Positions 16,577 to 26,165 are shown, counted from the first letter of the stretch. The stretch: 64,000 bases of DNA from Halobellus clavatus (GCF_900107195.1 NZ_FNPB01000006.1:124001-188000); one strand, 5' to 3'. Numbers and translations: made by a program. The notes: generated from the letters alone by a model not told the origin.

Positions 16577-17209
16577 TCACTCGCTGTCGGTCCACTCGAT
16601 CCGGTAGACCTCAGTCTCGATGGCTTCGGACTCCGCCTCGTGGAAGTCGAACTGCCGGTCGACGTCGAGCGTCGCGCGGAACGCGTGGGTTACCGTTCCA
16701 CCCTCGTCCGCGGCGAATGACTCGACGAACTCCTTCGAGCCGGCGTTGTGGACGGAGTACGAGACGGCAGCCAGTTCCGCGGCCGTCTGCAAGAACGCGC
16801 GATCGGCGTGCTCGTTTCCATGCTGTGCGCCGAAGGGCGGATTCATCAGAACGGTCGTCGGCCCATCGGACCGCAACGGCACGCGCGTCGCGTCCGCGAG
16901 GATCCAGTCGACCGCTGTAGTGGTGCCGACTCGGCGGCGGTTTGCCGTCGCCGTCTGGAGTGCCGAGCGATCGATATCGACGCCGATGGCCCGTGAGGGT
17001 CCGCGGAGCGCGGCCCCGAGCGCCAGCATCCCCGTTCCGGTGCCGAGATCGACCACTGTTCGGTCCTCGATGTCCCCGTTCAGATCAGCGACGTGGACGA
17101 CGTGGGCGGCCAGTTCCGGCGGCGTCGGGTACTGTTCGAGGTCGGCTCGGGGGTCCTCGAAGCCCGCGACGACGGCCAGCTGGGTCTCCAGTGCGGATTT
17201 CGTCGCCAT
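16577..17209 (-). CDS. METTL5-like SAM-dependent methyltransferase
   Basis: A 210-residue class I methyltransferase. The SAM-binding motif is VVDLGTGTGMLALGAAL, an acidic residue ends strand 2 (IGVDID), and the catalytic N6-adenine type motif is NPPFGAQHGNEHADR, as in the archaeal/eukaryal METTL5 family that methylates an adenine of small-subunit rRNA. The N-terminal DLEQYPTPPELAAHVV is also typical. The target is inferred from the family. ATG 17209 was chosen; the longer frame to 17764 is Arg-rich shadow sequence overlapping the next gene. Confidence 0.87.
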   Translation of the reverse strand: MATKSALETQLAVVAGFEDPRADLEQYPTPPELAAHVVHVADLNGDIEDRTVVDLGTGTGMLALGAALRGPSRAIGVDIDRSALQTATANRRRVGTTTAVDWILADATRVPLRSDGPTTVLMNPPFGAQHGNEHADRAFLQTAAELAAVSYSVHNAGSKEFVESFAADEGGTVTHAFRATLDVDRQFDFHEAESEAIETEVYRIEWTDSE

Positions 17210-17346
17210 CACCGCCACCCCCCTCGCGACGCGGCTGGGGCTGCGGGTACCGGCGGCGCGGCGATCGGTTGCATCAGGAGAAGATACCCCCCGATAATAC
17301 AAAAAGTCTTCTCGAAAACGGTCGGTAATTCGGTGTCCCCAGCCGG

Positions 17347-18330
17347 TCAGTACGATCGCCGTACCACGACCGCGCCGCTGGCGTTCCGGACCACGATCTC
17401 GTCGCCGTTGTTGTTCCAGATGGCACTCTCCGCGTTCCAGTAGAGCGTCGTCTCGGCGTTTGTGCCACTCCCGGTGCGGAGTGTGAGTTCGGTGTCGGGG
17501 TCGAGAACGGTCCCGTCCGGGATCGTGTACGTGTGGTTCGCGGCGTCGGAGACGGTCCACCCCGACAGGTCGACCCGAGTGTCCGCAGCGGTTCGGAACA
17601 CGACGTACTCGTCGTTCAGGTTCTCGTGGTCGTTGCCCGCAGCGTCGGCGTGGATGTCCGCCACGCGAAGGGGTCCGGTGCCGCCGTCGGCGATCGGGGT
17701 TACCGTCTCGGACGACGCGTCGGTCCCGGCGTCGAGTTCTGCGTCCGGATCGGCACAGGACCACAGGCCACGGCCGGCCGCTCTGGCGTCGGCCGCCGTC
17801 ACCTCGTAGCGTTCACGTTCGGTAAATGTGCTTTCGTAGACCCGGGCGTGACCCAGTCGGAGCAGCGCCTGGTTGAACGACTCGCCGTCGACGATCACGT
17901 AGCCGAGGAGTCGGTCGTAGTAGCCCCGGCGGTCCGCGCGCTCGTCGAACCTGATCGTCACCGTCTCGCCTGCCAGCCGCTCGTTCGCGTAGGCTGAGGC
18001 GGCTTCCCCCGCCTGTCGGAGGCAGCGTCGGCCGGCCTCAGTGTCGGGGACACCAGCGAACTCGTCGGGCGTGTTCTCGACGTGGACCTCCGGCGTATCG
18101 ACCCCGAGGAGTCGGACGCTATCGCGGCTTCCGTTCGCGTACGCGATCTTGATCGTGTCGCCGTCGACGACCTCGGTGACGGTCACGCGGACCGCGTCCC
18201 CGCCCGGCAGCGACGACGTCGCCGCCGAGTGACTGGTGGGATCGGCAGTGGGCGTCTGCTCCGCCGCCGGGAGGCCGGACAGACACCCCGAGAGCACGAC
18301 GAGTGCGAGAAGCGCTGTCCACCCACGCAT
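17347..18330 (-). CDS. Secreted lipoprotein nuclease: SNase domain plus lamin-tail domain
   Basis: A 327-residue exported protein. The N terminus is a lipoprotein signal with lipobox LSGC (Cys16), then a Thr/Ser linker. Residues 47-195 are a thermonuclease (SNase) domain: VVDGDTIKIAY, RLLGVDTPEV, RFDERADRRGYYDRLLGYV, which contains the Arg/Asp/Glu catalytic pattern, and YESTFTERERYEVTAADARAAGRGLW. Residues 215-327 are a lamin-tail (LTD) beta-sandwich with NDEYVVFRT, DLSGWTVSDAANHTYTIPDG and IWNNNGDEIVVRN. It probably acts at the cell surface on extracellular DNA. A TATA-like GTATAC lies about 25 nt upstream. Confidence 0.9.
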   Translation of the reverse strand: MRGWTALLALVVLSGCLSGLPAAEQTPTADPTSHSAATSSLPGGDAVRVTVTEVVDGDTIKIAYANGSRDSVRLLGVDTPEVHVENTPDEFAGVPDTEAGRRCLRQAGEAASAYANERLAGETVTIRFDERADRRGYYDRLLGYVIVDGESFNQALLRLGHARVYESTFTERERYEVTAADARAAGRGLWSCADPDAELDAGTDASSETVTPIADGGTGPLRVADIHADAAGNDHENLNDEYVVFRTAADTRVDLSGWTVSDAANHTYTIPDGTVLDPDTELTLRTGSGTNAETTLYWNAESAIWNNNGDEIVVRNASGAVVVRRSY

Positions 18331-18405
18331 CGGTCACGTCTGTGGCTGCGACGCGTATACAGGTTTGGTCGCCGGAAGCATCACGTAAGCATTCTGACAC
18401 AAAGG

Positions 18406-18413
18406 TTTAAATA
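18406..18413 (+). promoter_or_regulatory. TATA box for tfb
   Basis: TTTAAATA, centred 27 bases upstream of the tfb ATG at 18437, with A/G purines (AAAGG) in front as in a BRE. It predicts a leaderless or near-leaderless transcript. Confidence 0.75.
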
Positions 18414-18436
18414 CGGCGTTCACCACAAACCTTATA

Positions 18437-19390
18437 ATGGAACGTTCGCGTCGCCAGCGCCAGCGTGAGCAGGAGTCCGAGGAGACGAACGACGAGCGGC
18501 TCGTCTGCCCGGAATGCGAATCGTCGAACATCGTCACCGACGCCGACCAGGGGGAGTTGGTGTGCAACGACTGCGGGTTGGTGCTGGACGAACAGCAGAT
18601 CGACCGCGGCCCCGAGTGGCGCGCGTTCAACCACTCCGAGCGGCAGTCGAAGTCCCGCGTCGGTGCACCGATCACCGAGACGATGCACGACCGCGGGCTG
18701 ACGACGACGATCGACTGGAAGGACAAGGACGCCTACGGCCGCTCGCTCTCCTCGGAGAAGCGCTCGCAGATGCACCGCCTGCGGAAGTGGCAGGAGCGAA
18801 TCCGAACGAAGGACGCGGGCGAACGAAACCTCCAGTTCGCGCTCTCGGAGATCGACCGGATGGCCTCCGCGCTCGGCGTCCCCCGATCGGTACGGGAAGT
18901 CGCGTCCGTGATCTACCGGCGCGCGCTCAACGAGGACCTCATCCGCGGCCGCTCAATCGAGGGCGTCGCCACCTCCGCGCTGTACGCTGCCTGTCGCCAG
19001 GAGGGAATCCCCCGCTCTCTCGACGAGGTCGCGGAGGTCTCGCGCGTGCCCCAGAAGGAGATCGGTCGGACGTATCGATACATCTCACAGGAACTCGGCC
19101 TGGAACTGAAACCCGTCGACCCGAAGCAGTTCGTTCCGCGCTTCGCCTCCTCGCTCGGACTCAGCGAGGAGGTCCAATCGAAGGCCACCGAGATCATCGA
19201 TGTCTCCGCCGAACAGGGACTGCTCTCGGGGAAGTCGCCGACGGGGTTCGCGGCGGCGGCGATCTACGCCGCGTCACTGCTCTGTAACGAGAAGAAGACC
19301 CAGCGTGAGGTCGCTGACGTCGCCCAGGTGACAGAGGTCACCATCCGGAACCGATATCAAGAACAGATCGAAGCGATGGGCTTCCGCTAG
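18437..19390 (+). CDS. tfb: Transcription initiation factor IIB
   Basis: A 317-residue TFB. An N-terminal zinc ribbon has ligands C24, C27, C43 and C46 ([10 protein letters not shown]...LVCNDCG). The B-finger/linker region includes [10 protein letters not shown] and [20 protein letters not shown]. Two cyclin-like repeats follow, at about 120-205 and 218-305, ending in [15 protein letters not shown]. It recruits RNA polymerase to TBP-bound promoters. Haloarchaea carry several TFB paralogues, so this need not be the only one. All domains are complete. Confidence 0.97.
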   Translation: MERSRRQRQREQESEETNDERLVCPECESSNIVTDADQGELVCNDCGLVLDEQQIDRGPEWRAFNHSERQSKSRVGAPITETMHDRGLTTTIDWKDKDAYGRSLSSEKRSQMHRLRKWQERIRTKDAGERNLQFALSEIDRMASALGVPRSVREVASVIYRRALNEDLIRGRSIEGVATSALYAACRQEGIPRSLDEVAEVSRVPQKEIGRTYRYISQELGLELKPVDPKQFVPRFASSLGLSEEVQSKATEIIDVSAEQGLLSGKSPTGFAAAAIYAASLLCNEKKTQREVADVAQVTEVTIRNRYQEQIEAMGFR

Positions 19391-19398
19391 CCGTCCGT

Positions 19399-21195
19399 TC
19401 AGACCGCTTCTCCGCTCGCCACCGTCGCTGTCTCCACCCCGAGAAACTCGAACCGCGCGCCGCCGTGGTCACTCTCGACGACGCGGACGTCCCAGCCGTG
19501 GGCCTCGGCGATCTGCCGAACGATGTTGAGCCCCAGGCCTGTTCCGTCCTCGTCGGAGGAGTAGCCCGTCTCGAACACGTGATCTCGCTCTTCGGGGGGA
19601 ATGCCGGGGCCGTCGTCCGCGACGTAGAACCCATCGTCGAGTTCCCCGATCCTGACGGTGACGCTGTCGCCCCCGTGTTCGATCGCGTTGCGGACGAGGT
19701 TCTCGAGCAGCTGTTTGAGCCTCGGTCGGTCGGCCGCGATTTCCCGCTCGATGTCGACCTCGAGCGAGGCGTCGGCGGTCGCGATCATCTGCCAGCACTG
19801 GTCGATCATCGCACCCAGATCGATTGGCTCCCGATCGGTCGCCTGACCGCCCTCCCGGGCCAGGATCAGGAGGTCTTCGATCAACTCGGCCATCCGATCG
19901 AGCGCGTCGGTGGCGACGTCGAGATGCTCGCTGTCGACACGCTGATCGAGCAGGTCCAGACGGCCCGAGGCCACGTTCAGCGGGTTCCGGAGGTCGTGGC
20001 TGACCACCGTCGCGAACTGTTCCAGTCGGTCGATCTGCCGCTGGAGTTCCTGTTCGTACTCGTGGCGCTCGGTTGCGTCGCGGCTGAAGGCGATAAAGCG
20101 CGTCGCCCCTTCGAGTTCGACCTTGGTAATCCACACCTCGACCGGGTAGGTCGATCCGTCGGCCCGGCGGTGTCGCCCCTCGATCTCCACCCGCTCGCCG
20201 GTCTCCATCCCCTGCCACATCGACCGGAGTTCCTCGACGTCCTTCTCGACCTCGAAGTCCGCGACGTTCATCGTGAGCAGTTGCTCGCGGTCGTACCCGA
20301 GGTCGTCGACGGTCTGCCGGTTGAGGTCCACCACGGTGCCGTCCGGTGCGTGGACGACGATCGCGTCCGGCGAGTTCTCCAGGAGTGCGCGGAGGCGCTC
20401 TCGGCTCCGTTCCAGTTCCTCTTTGTGTTCCTTTCGCTCGGTGATATCGGCGTTGACAGCGACGAACCACTCGACCTCGCCGCACCCGTTCTTCACGGGG
20501 GCGATCGTCTGATCGACGACGTATCGCTCACCCGACCGGCGCTTGTTGACGATCTCGTTCCGCCAGACGTCCCCGTCGAGGATGGTATCCCACAAATCCT
20601 CGTAGAACGCCCGGTCGTGGACGCCGGATTTGAGGATCTGAGGGGTCTGTCCGCGGGCCTCCGCGGCCGTGTAGCCCGTCGCCTCCTCGAAGGCCGAGTT
20701 GACGTACTGGATCGTGCCGTCTCGCTCGGTGAAATAGACCGAGTGCCCAGAGGCCTCGATGGCCCTCCGGAACAGGCGGCGGTCGCGCTCCTGAGTCCGC
20801 GCTTCGCGGAACTCCGCGACGGCGTCGGCGATCCGCGTCGATAGCCGGTCGTACGCATCGTCGAACTCCCGCGAGAGGTAGTCGGTCGCGCCCGCGCCGA
20901 ACGCAGCACTGGCGAGTCGCTCACTGCCGTCTCCGGTGAACACGACGAACGGGAGTTTCGATCGATAGTCGCGAATGCGTTCCAGAAACGTCAGCCCGTC
21001 CGTCTCCGGGAGGTCGTACTCCGAGACGAGACAGTCGATCGAGTCGGGGTCCTCCCTGAGTCGATCGAGTGCGTCTGTCGTGCGCGGTTCAGTGGTGACA
21101 GTGAACCGCTGGTCGGCATCGTCGAGAGCGCTCGCCGTCGACGTCCGGCGGTCCGCGTCGCCGTCGACGTACAGGATACAGATCCCGCCGGTCAT
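19399..21195 (-). CDS. Receiver-PAS-PAS histidine kinase with degenerate receiver
   Basis: A 598-residue soluble sensor kinase. Residues 1-125 are a receiver-like domain in which the phosphoacceptor position is Glu (E59 in CLVSEYDLP) and the conserved Lys is Arg (R109). Two PAS domains follow (about 140-255 and 265-378; VNSAFEEATGYTAAEARGQT and DLNRQTVDDLGYDREQLL). HisKA has H400 (VVSHDLRNPLN), and the ATPase boxes are ENLVRNAIEHGG, DDGPGIPPE and GTGLGLNIV. ATG 21195 overlaps the stop of the Agl23-like gene (ATGA). No membrane segment is seen. The signal and partner regulator are unknown. Confidence 0.93.
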   Translation of the reverse strand: MTGGICILYVDGDADRRTSTASALDDADQRFTVTTEPRTTDALDRLREDPDSIDCLVSEYDLPETDGLTFLERIRDYRSKLPFVVFTGDGSERLASAAFGAGATDYLSREFDDAYDRLSTRIADAVAEFREARTQERDRRLFRRAIEASGHSVYFTERDGTIQYVNSAFEEATGYTAAEARGQTPQILKSGVHDRAFYEDLWDTILDGDVWRNEIVNKRRSGERYVVDQTIAPVKNGCGEVEWFVAVNADITERKEHKEELERSRERLRALLENSPDAIVVHAPDGTVVDLNRQTVDDLGYDREQLLTMNVADFEVEKDVEELRSMWQGMETGERVEIEGRHRRADGSTYPVEVWITKVELEGATRFIAFSRDATERHEYEQELQRQIDRLEQFATVVSHDLRNPLNVASGRLDLLDQRVDSEHLDVATDALDRMAELIEDLLILAREGGQATDREPIDLGAMIDQCWQMIATADASLEVDIEREIAADRPRLKQLLENLVRNAIEHGGDSVTVRIGELDDGFYVADDGPGIPPEERDHVFETGYSSDEDGTGLGLNIVRQIAEAHGWDVRVVESDHGGARFEFLGVETATVASGEAV

Positions 21196-22976
21196 TTCTC
21201 GGACAGTCCGGTTTCGGGTCGGATAGATGTGGTGCTTCCGCGCGCTGCGACCCGTCGGTCGACAAACACGACGACGTCGCGGTTCCACAGTCCCAGTCGA
21301 GACGTGGTGGCCTCGTACTCGTCCCCGAGCGTTGCAGACAGCGAGGAGCGATGTGCCGGATCGGCGACGACGACCGGCGGCGCTCGCGCACCCTCGTATC
21401 GCGCTGCGAAGGCCGAAGCGTTCACCGCGCTCGTCGCCGTTCCACCGGCCGATTCGACGTACCACGGGAGGGGTAACCGCGCCCCGAACGCGTCGCTGAC
21501 CGGGGGTGACCTGAGCGACCCCTCGTCGGGGACGCTGAAGGCGGATCCGACGTACGCAACCGCGGGGGCCGAGCCATCGTCGGCGGCGGCCCGCACGGCC
21601 GTTTCGATGTGTTCGAGGTCGTCGCTCGGCTGGGCGTACTGTGCGTACTGATTCGATCGGTCAGCGGGGCCGTACACTCCGCTGGCGGCCGCTGCGCCCG
21701 TCTGCGCCCCGACGGCGAGGACGACGAGCACGACTGCGACCACCGTCGCGACGTCGACCGCGGAGCGGTGCGACTGCGAGGCGGCGGCGACGCCCCGTCT
21801 GAGCAGCGCGGCCAATCCGACGGTCGCCGGGAGCGACAACGGAACCACGACGTGAACGAGCACCCACGGAGCGGAGACCTCCGTTATCGTGGGGAACACC
21901 ACGACCGCGAGCAGGCCCCAGTAGCCGACTCCTTCCACGAGCGGGCGTTGCATCCGCGCGTACCGGACGGGGAGCGTCACGGTCACCCCGGCGACGAAGA
22001 CGGGGAGGGCGACCGCGATCAGCAGTCCGATCGCGTCACTGACGAACGGGAGGATGGCGTGGGTCCCCTCGGGAGCCCGATGGACGATCCGGACGCCGAC
22101 GAACCGCCAGAGTGCGCCGAGCGTCCCCTCGTATATCGCGACCGGAACGTCGCCGGGGTCGTACAGTCCGGCCCTGACGCCAGGGCCCTTCCGGGGCGCA
22201 AAGAGGAACACCGTCGTGACGACGGCGAGCAGGGACGCGCGCGCGGCAGGAGTCACGCTCCCGGCGAGTCGCCGTCGGAGCGTTCGCAGGGCTGCCCGCA
22301 CGGCCGCGCCGCGCCCGGTCGCGACGGGGCGTTGCTCGACGACGAGCACCCACGCCGCAATCCAACAGAACAGGTAGCCCGCGGCGAATCCGGAAGCGGA
22401 CGCGGCCAGCGGGAGCATAAACGCCGCCGCGTAGGCGTCGCGACGGCTCTCGCGATCCCAGGCCCGAAGCGCGAACCCGAGGAAGGCGAGCGCAAACACC
22501 GCTAGCGGGACGTCGCCGCGGAGGAACCGGGAGTAATAGAGCACCAGCGGTTGGACGCCGAGCACGAGCGCGAACAGGACCGTTTCGCCGTCGCGCAGTC
22601 GGTCGCGAAAGAGCAGCGCCGTCACCGGTAATGCGCCTCCGAGAAGCGCGATCGGAACCCGGGCCGCAAATTCGGTGGGTCCGAGCACGGTAATCGAGGC
22701 GCGGGCCAGCAGGTGGACCAGCGGCCCGCCGGCGACAGGTCGATACTGGTAGGCACCGGTGTCGAGGGCGCGAAGCGCCCAGTAGCCCACGCGCGCCTCG
22801 TCCCAGTGGAGCGGGCGCGCCCCCAGCGCGAGGAGTCTGAGCGCGACGCCGACGACGGCGATCGCGACGACGAGCGCGGCGATCCGATCCCGGCGGAACG
22901 CGACGCCGAGCACCGACGCGTCCGTCGGGGTGGCGGCGGCCGAGACCGGGGATTCGGCCGACTCCTCGGATGACAT
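21192..22976 (-). CDS. Agl23-like (TIGR03663) multi-pass membrane protein
   Basis: A 594-residue integral membrane protein of the GT-C-like family annotated in archaea as flippase activity-associated Agl23. The N-terminal loop has the acidic catalytic-type motif LHWDEARVGYW and YQYRPVAGGPLVHLL. About eleven to thirteen helices follow, with a C-terminal soluble extracytoplasmic domain (from about residue 440, DLEHIETAVRAAADDG...). Family context points to lipid-linked sugar handling or N-glycosylation, but the exact reaction is not established. It is translationally coupled to the downstream histidine kinase. Confidence 0.82.
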   Translation of the reverse strand: MSSEESAESPVSAAATPTDASVLGVAFRRDRIAALVVAIAVVGVALRLLALGARPLHWDEARVGYWALRALDTGAYQYRPVAGGPLVHLLARASITVLGPTEFAARVPIALLGGALPVTALLFRDRLRDGETVLFALVLGVQPLVLYYSRFLRGDVPLAVFALAFLGFALRAWDRESRRDAYAAAFMLPLAASASGFAAGYLFCWIAAWVLVVEQRPVATGRGAAVRAALRTLRRRLAGSVTPAARASLLAVVTTVFLFAPRKGPGVRAGLYDPGDVPVAIYEGTLGALWRFVGVRIVHRAPEGTHAILPFVSDAIGLLIAVALPVFVAGVTVTLPVRYARMQRPLVEGVGYWGLLAVVVFPTITEVSAPWVLVHVVVPLSLPATVGLAALLRRGVAAASQSHRSAVDVATVVAVVLVVLAVGAQTGAAAASGVYGPADRSNQYAQYAQPSDDLEHIETAVRAAADDGSAPAVAYVGSAFSVPDEGSLRSPPVSDAFGARLPLPWYVESAGGTATSAVNASAFAARYEGARAPPVVVADPAHRSSLSATLGDEYEATTSRLGLWNRDVVVFVDRRVAARGSTTSIRPETGLSEK

Positions 22977-23108
22977 AGCCTCCCATCGCTGGCGGGGCGA
23001 TAGAAGTTTTGTGATCCGCGGCGGCTCTCGATGTCGCGAGCGGTTCCTGCCTCATCGCCGAAGGAGCGGATTCGCAACGCACAAACGCCAGCCGCTCCCA
23101 GCGAGGGT

Positions 23109-23477
23109 ATGTCAGTCGTCGAATCGCTGCCCCCGCGTCCGCTCGACCCCGAGGAACTGCTCCAGCTCAACGCCGCGGAGGCGCTCGAGTTGGCCGTCCC
23201 GATCGAAGACGAGGGACGGGTCTCCGGCGTACTCGTGGCGACGGACACGTGGGTCAAGGGACTCGCCCTTGACGCGGCGGAGCCGTCGTGGACCGTCGTC
23301 GAGACGGTCACACTCGACGACGAGACCGAGCGAGTCGACGGTCTTCAGGCCTGCGAGGCGGCGATCCTCCGCTTCCGAGGCGACGATCCCGAAACACTCA
23401 CACCGGCGGATGCGCCCGGGAGTTTCGAACCCACACCCCCGGATGCGACGGACGCAGCGGACGACTCCGAGACGTGA
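23109..23477 (+). CDS. Conserved haloarchaeal hypothetical protein
   Basis: A 122-residue acidic protein from MSVVESLPPRPLDPEEL. The central part has beta-type segments (DEGRVSGVLVATDTWVKGLAL, PSWTVVETVTL) and ends in a low-complexity Thr/Asp/Pro tail (PPDATDAADDSET). There is no catalytic motif, signal or membrane span. The longer frame from 23031 is basic and was rejected. It lies upstream of uspA on the same strand with a 50-base gap. I cannot assign a function. Confidence 0.7.
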   Translation: MSVVESLPPRPLDPEELLQLNAAEALELAVPIEDEGRVSGVLVATDTWVKGLALDAAEPSWTVVETVTLDDETERVDGLQACEAAILRFRGDDPETLTPADAPGSFEPTPPDATDAADDSET

Positions 23478-23528
23478 AACCGACCGTGGGTATGTTCTAA
23501 AACCCCTCCCGTTGTAGGTTGCGGTGAG

Positions 23529-23972
23529 ATGTACGACCGGATCCTCGTGCCGACCGACGGGAGTGATGCCAGCCAGGGAGCGATCGACCACGCGATCGAA
23601 CTCGCGAGCCAGTACGACGCGACGGTGTTCGCGCTGTACGTCGTCGACACGGCGGCGTACTCGTCGCTGGAGATGGGTTCGGAGGTCGTCGCCGAAGCGC
23701 TCCGCGAAGAGGGGAACACGGCGGTCGAAGCGGTCGTCGACGCGGGCGAGGCCGCCGGGGTAGACGTGGAGACGGACGTCCGGAACGGTGTCGCCCACCA
23801 GTCTATTCTGGATCACGCCGACGAACACGACGTCGACCTGATCGTTATGGGTACCCACGGCCGGACCGGGGTCGGCCGCGTCCTCCTCGGGAGCGTCGCG
23901 GAGAAGGTCGTTCGGACGGCGACGGTGCCGGTGTTGACCGTCCAATCCGACGAGGACGAGTCGGAGGCGTGA
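23529..23972 (+). CDS. Universal stress protein UspA family
   Basis: A 147-residue single Usp domain: MYDRILVPTDGSDASQGAIDHA at the N terminus and the ATP-binding G-x2-G-x9-G-S motif in GTHGRTGVGRVLLGS near residue 122. The ATP-binding motif is intact, so it belongs to the nucleotide-binding subclass. Haloarchaea have many paralogues and the specific stress is unknown. It forms a possible small co-directional group with the hypothetical gene before it and the ferredoxin after it. Confidence 0.93.
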   Translation: MYDRILVPTDGSDASQGAIDHAIELASQYDATVFALYVVDTAAYSSLEMGSEVVAEALREEGNTAVEAVVDAGEAAGVDVETDVRNGVAHQSILDHADEHDVDLIVMGTHGRTGVGRVLLGSVAEKVVRTATVPVLTVQSDEDESEA

Positions 23973-24060
23973 GGCCCCGCCCATCTGACGGGGACTCGCG
24001 GTGGCGTCCAGCCGGATCGCTTCGCAAAGAGTTTTGAGGTGGTCTCCCGAACGGCGCGGT

Positions 24061-24387
24061 ATGGCCGAGTACACCGTCGAGTTCGTCGGGACCGACGAAA
24101 CGCTCGAGATCTCGGATAAGCAGACGATTCTCAAGGCCTGCCTCGAGGCCGGCATCGCACAGGAGTACTCCTGTCGCGTCGGGATGTGTCTGGCCTGTAC
24201 CGCAGAGATCATCGAGGGCGAAGTGACCCAGCCGGCTGCCCGCGGGTTCACCGACGAGGAGCGAGAGAACTACGCGCTGACGTGTATGGCGCGCCCGCAG
24301 AGCGACCTCAAACTCGAGCGCGGCGTCTACCCGCCCAGTATCGACGATGACGCGTCGGCCGCCGCAGCGACAGCCGACGACGACTGA
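24061..24387 (+). CDS. 2Fe-2S ferredoxin
   Basis: A 108-residue plant-type ferredoxin. The cluster ligands are in YSCRVGMCLACTAE (three Cys in the CxxxxCxxC arrangement), with the fourth in ALTCMARPQSD. It lacks the long N-terminal acidic insertion of the main halophilic ferredoxin, so it is a shorter paralogue. An acidic/Ala-rich C-terminal tail follows the fold. The start is ATG 24061; the upstream frame to 24001 is basic. It should be a soluble electron carrier; the partner is unknown. Confidence 0.93.
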   Translation: MAEYTVEFVGTDETLEISDKQTILKACLEAGIAQEYSCRVGMCLACTAEIIEGEVTQPAARGFTDEERENYALTCMARPQSDLKLERGVYPPSIDDDASAAAATADDD

Positions 24388-24461
24388 GGTCTATCGGCCC
24401 AGTCGTTTCTATGGGTCGCTCTGTGGCCCCTTCGACGTCTCCTCGGTCACCGCCTGGTTCT

Positions 24462-26165
24462 TCACTGTTCTGACCCGCCGTCGGTCTCGGCGAGCGGTCC
24501 GCTCGTTCCGTCTACGTCGGGGACAGTGACGTCGCGAGACCCTCGCGGTGGCGGCGACCGCTCGGCGGGAGCCTCGTCGCCGGCCACGAGCCGGTCCACG
24601 GTCGCCTGGATCGACGCCATCCGGTCGGTCTGTTGGCGACTCGCATCAGCGACGTCATCGACACGGTCGGCGACGTCTTCTGCTTGCTCGCGAGCGGTTT
24701 CGACCATCGACGTCACCTCCTCGGCGCTGACGGCCTGTTCGTCGGTCGCGACCGCGACTTCGGCGATCCCCTCGGTGGTTCGTTCGACCGCCTCGACGAT
24801 CTCGTCGAGACTGTCCATCGCCTCCTCGCCGCGTTCGATCCCCTCGTGCAGCGTCTCGGTCGTCTCCGAGAGGCTCTCGATGGTCTCGGCGGCGTTCTTC
24901 TGGACGCCTCCGACGGTCTCCTCGACTTCGCTGGCGCGCTGCCGCGATTCCGCGGCCAGTTCTTTCACCTCGTCGGCGACGACAGCGAACCCCTCGCCGG
25001 CCTCGCCCGCCCGTGCGGCCTCGATGGAGGCGTTGAGTGCGAGCAGATTCGTCTGTTCTGCGATGTCGTCGATCGCTTCGATGACCTCGTCGACCTCGTT
25101 GATCTGTTCGTGTAACTGCTCGAGATCGGCCGACGCCTCGGTGGCCGCCGCCGCGACGTCTTCCATGACCTCGATGGCCTCGTCGGCCGCCTGTTCACCC
25201 GTTCGCGCCCGCTCGGCCGCTTCGTCGCTGGTCTCCTCGACGTCTTCAGCGGTTGCCGCGATCTCTTCGACGGTCGCGCTCATCTGGGAGATCTCGGCGC
25301 TGACCTCCTCCATATCTGTGGCCTGGTTGTCCGCGATCTCGCGGATCGTCGACGAGTTCTCGGCGACCATCTCGGTGGCCTCGGAGACGTCGTCGATCGG
25401 TTCTCTGAGGTCCTGTTCGACCTCTCTGGCCAACTGTTCTCGGTGCTCGGCCTGTTTGCGGGCGGCCTCGCTGTAGGCGTGGACGTACGTGTCCATCGCG
25501 ACCTGCTGGTCGAGTGCGAGCACTTTCAGTAGCGACGTGGCTTGTTCGACGACTGCGTCGACGGCGGCGTCGACGTCGGTGGCCCGATCGTCCGTCGTCT
25601 CGGCCGAGGAGTCGCTTGAACCGCCGGCGATGAGCCCCGAGAGAACGTTCCGCTCGCTCGTCGATTCCGAAGCAGCCGATTCAGCGCCGTCGCGCTCTTC
25701 GAACTCCGCTTTCACTGAGTCGCCGATCGCGCCGAGCAGTTCTTCGTAGTAGATGCTGTACGCGCCGAGATAGAACTTGGGACCGAGATCGAGCATGTCG
25801 TGGATCTTGCCCACCCTCGCGCGTCTGGCGAAGTACTCTCGGCCGTACTCACCGTCGGTGAGCGAGCGCAAGTAGGCCTGCTGGTCGGACTTCAGTTGCT
25901 CCATTCCCTTGCTCGATCGCCCGAAAATTTCGTTCGCGGCCGGGTCGCTCGTCAGGTGGTCGTAGAACCGATCGACGACGTCGGGCGCCACCTCGTCGAA
26001 CGTGGATTCGAGCGCCTGCATCCGCTCCTTGTCAGTCTCGTCCAGTCGGACGAACGACTTCCGCCACTCCATCTCGTCCTGGTCGATCGCTAAATCTTCG
26101 AGCAGTGATTCCCCGTCGACCAGTTGACGGGTCTCACTGGTTACGCCGGCGGGCTGATTTGTCAT
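24462..26165 (-). CDS. hemAT: Globin-coupled aerotaxis transducer HemAT
   Basis: A 567-residue soluble chemotaxis transducer. Residues 20-165 are a sensor globin with the proximal heme His at H122 (ARVGKIHDMLDLGPKFYLGAYS). Residues about 240-530 are the signalling coiled coil, including the highly conserved tip EQTNLLALNASIEAARAGE and GFAVVADEVKELA. There is no transmembrane span, as expected for HemAT. It binds oxygen and signals through CheW/CheA to direct taxis. The C-terminal tail is Pro/Arg/Asp-rich. Identification is secure. Confidence 0.95.
   Translation of the reverse strand: MTNQPAGVTSETRQLVDGESLLEDLAIDQDEMEWRKSFVRLDETDKERMQALESTFDEVAPDVVDRFYDHLTSDPAANEIFGRSSKGMEQLKSDQQAYLRSLTDGEYGREYFARRARVGKIHDMLDLGPKFYLGAYSIYYEELLGAIGDSVKAEFEERDGAESAASESTSERNVLSGLIAGGSSDSSAETTDDRATDVDAAVDAVVEQATSLLKVLALDQQVAMDTYVHAYSEAARKQAEHREQLAREVEQDLREPIDDVSEATEMVAENSSTIREIADNQATDMEEVSAEISQMSATVEEIAATAEDVEETSDEAAERARTGEQAADEAIEVMEDVAAAATEASADLEQLHEQINEVDEVIEAIDDIAEQTNLLALNASIEAARAGEAGEGFAVVADEVKELAAESRQRASEVEETVGGVQKNAAETIESLSETTETLHEGIERGEEAMDSLDEIVEAVERTTEGIAEVAVATDEQAVSAEEVTSMVETAREQAEDVADRVDDVADASRQQTDRMASIQATVDRLVAGDEAPAERSPPPRGSRDVTVPDVDGTSGPLAETDGGSEQ

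Noticed and set aside
23112-24251. 379-codon minus-strand frame over uspA and ferredoxin
   Set aside because: Shadow of two well-identified plus-strand genes.
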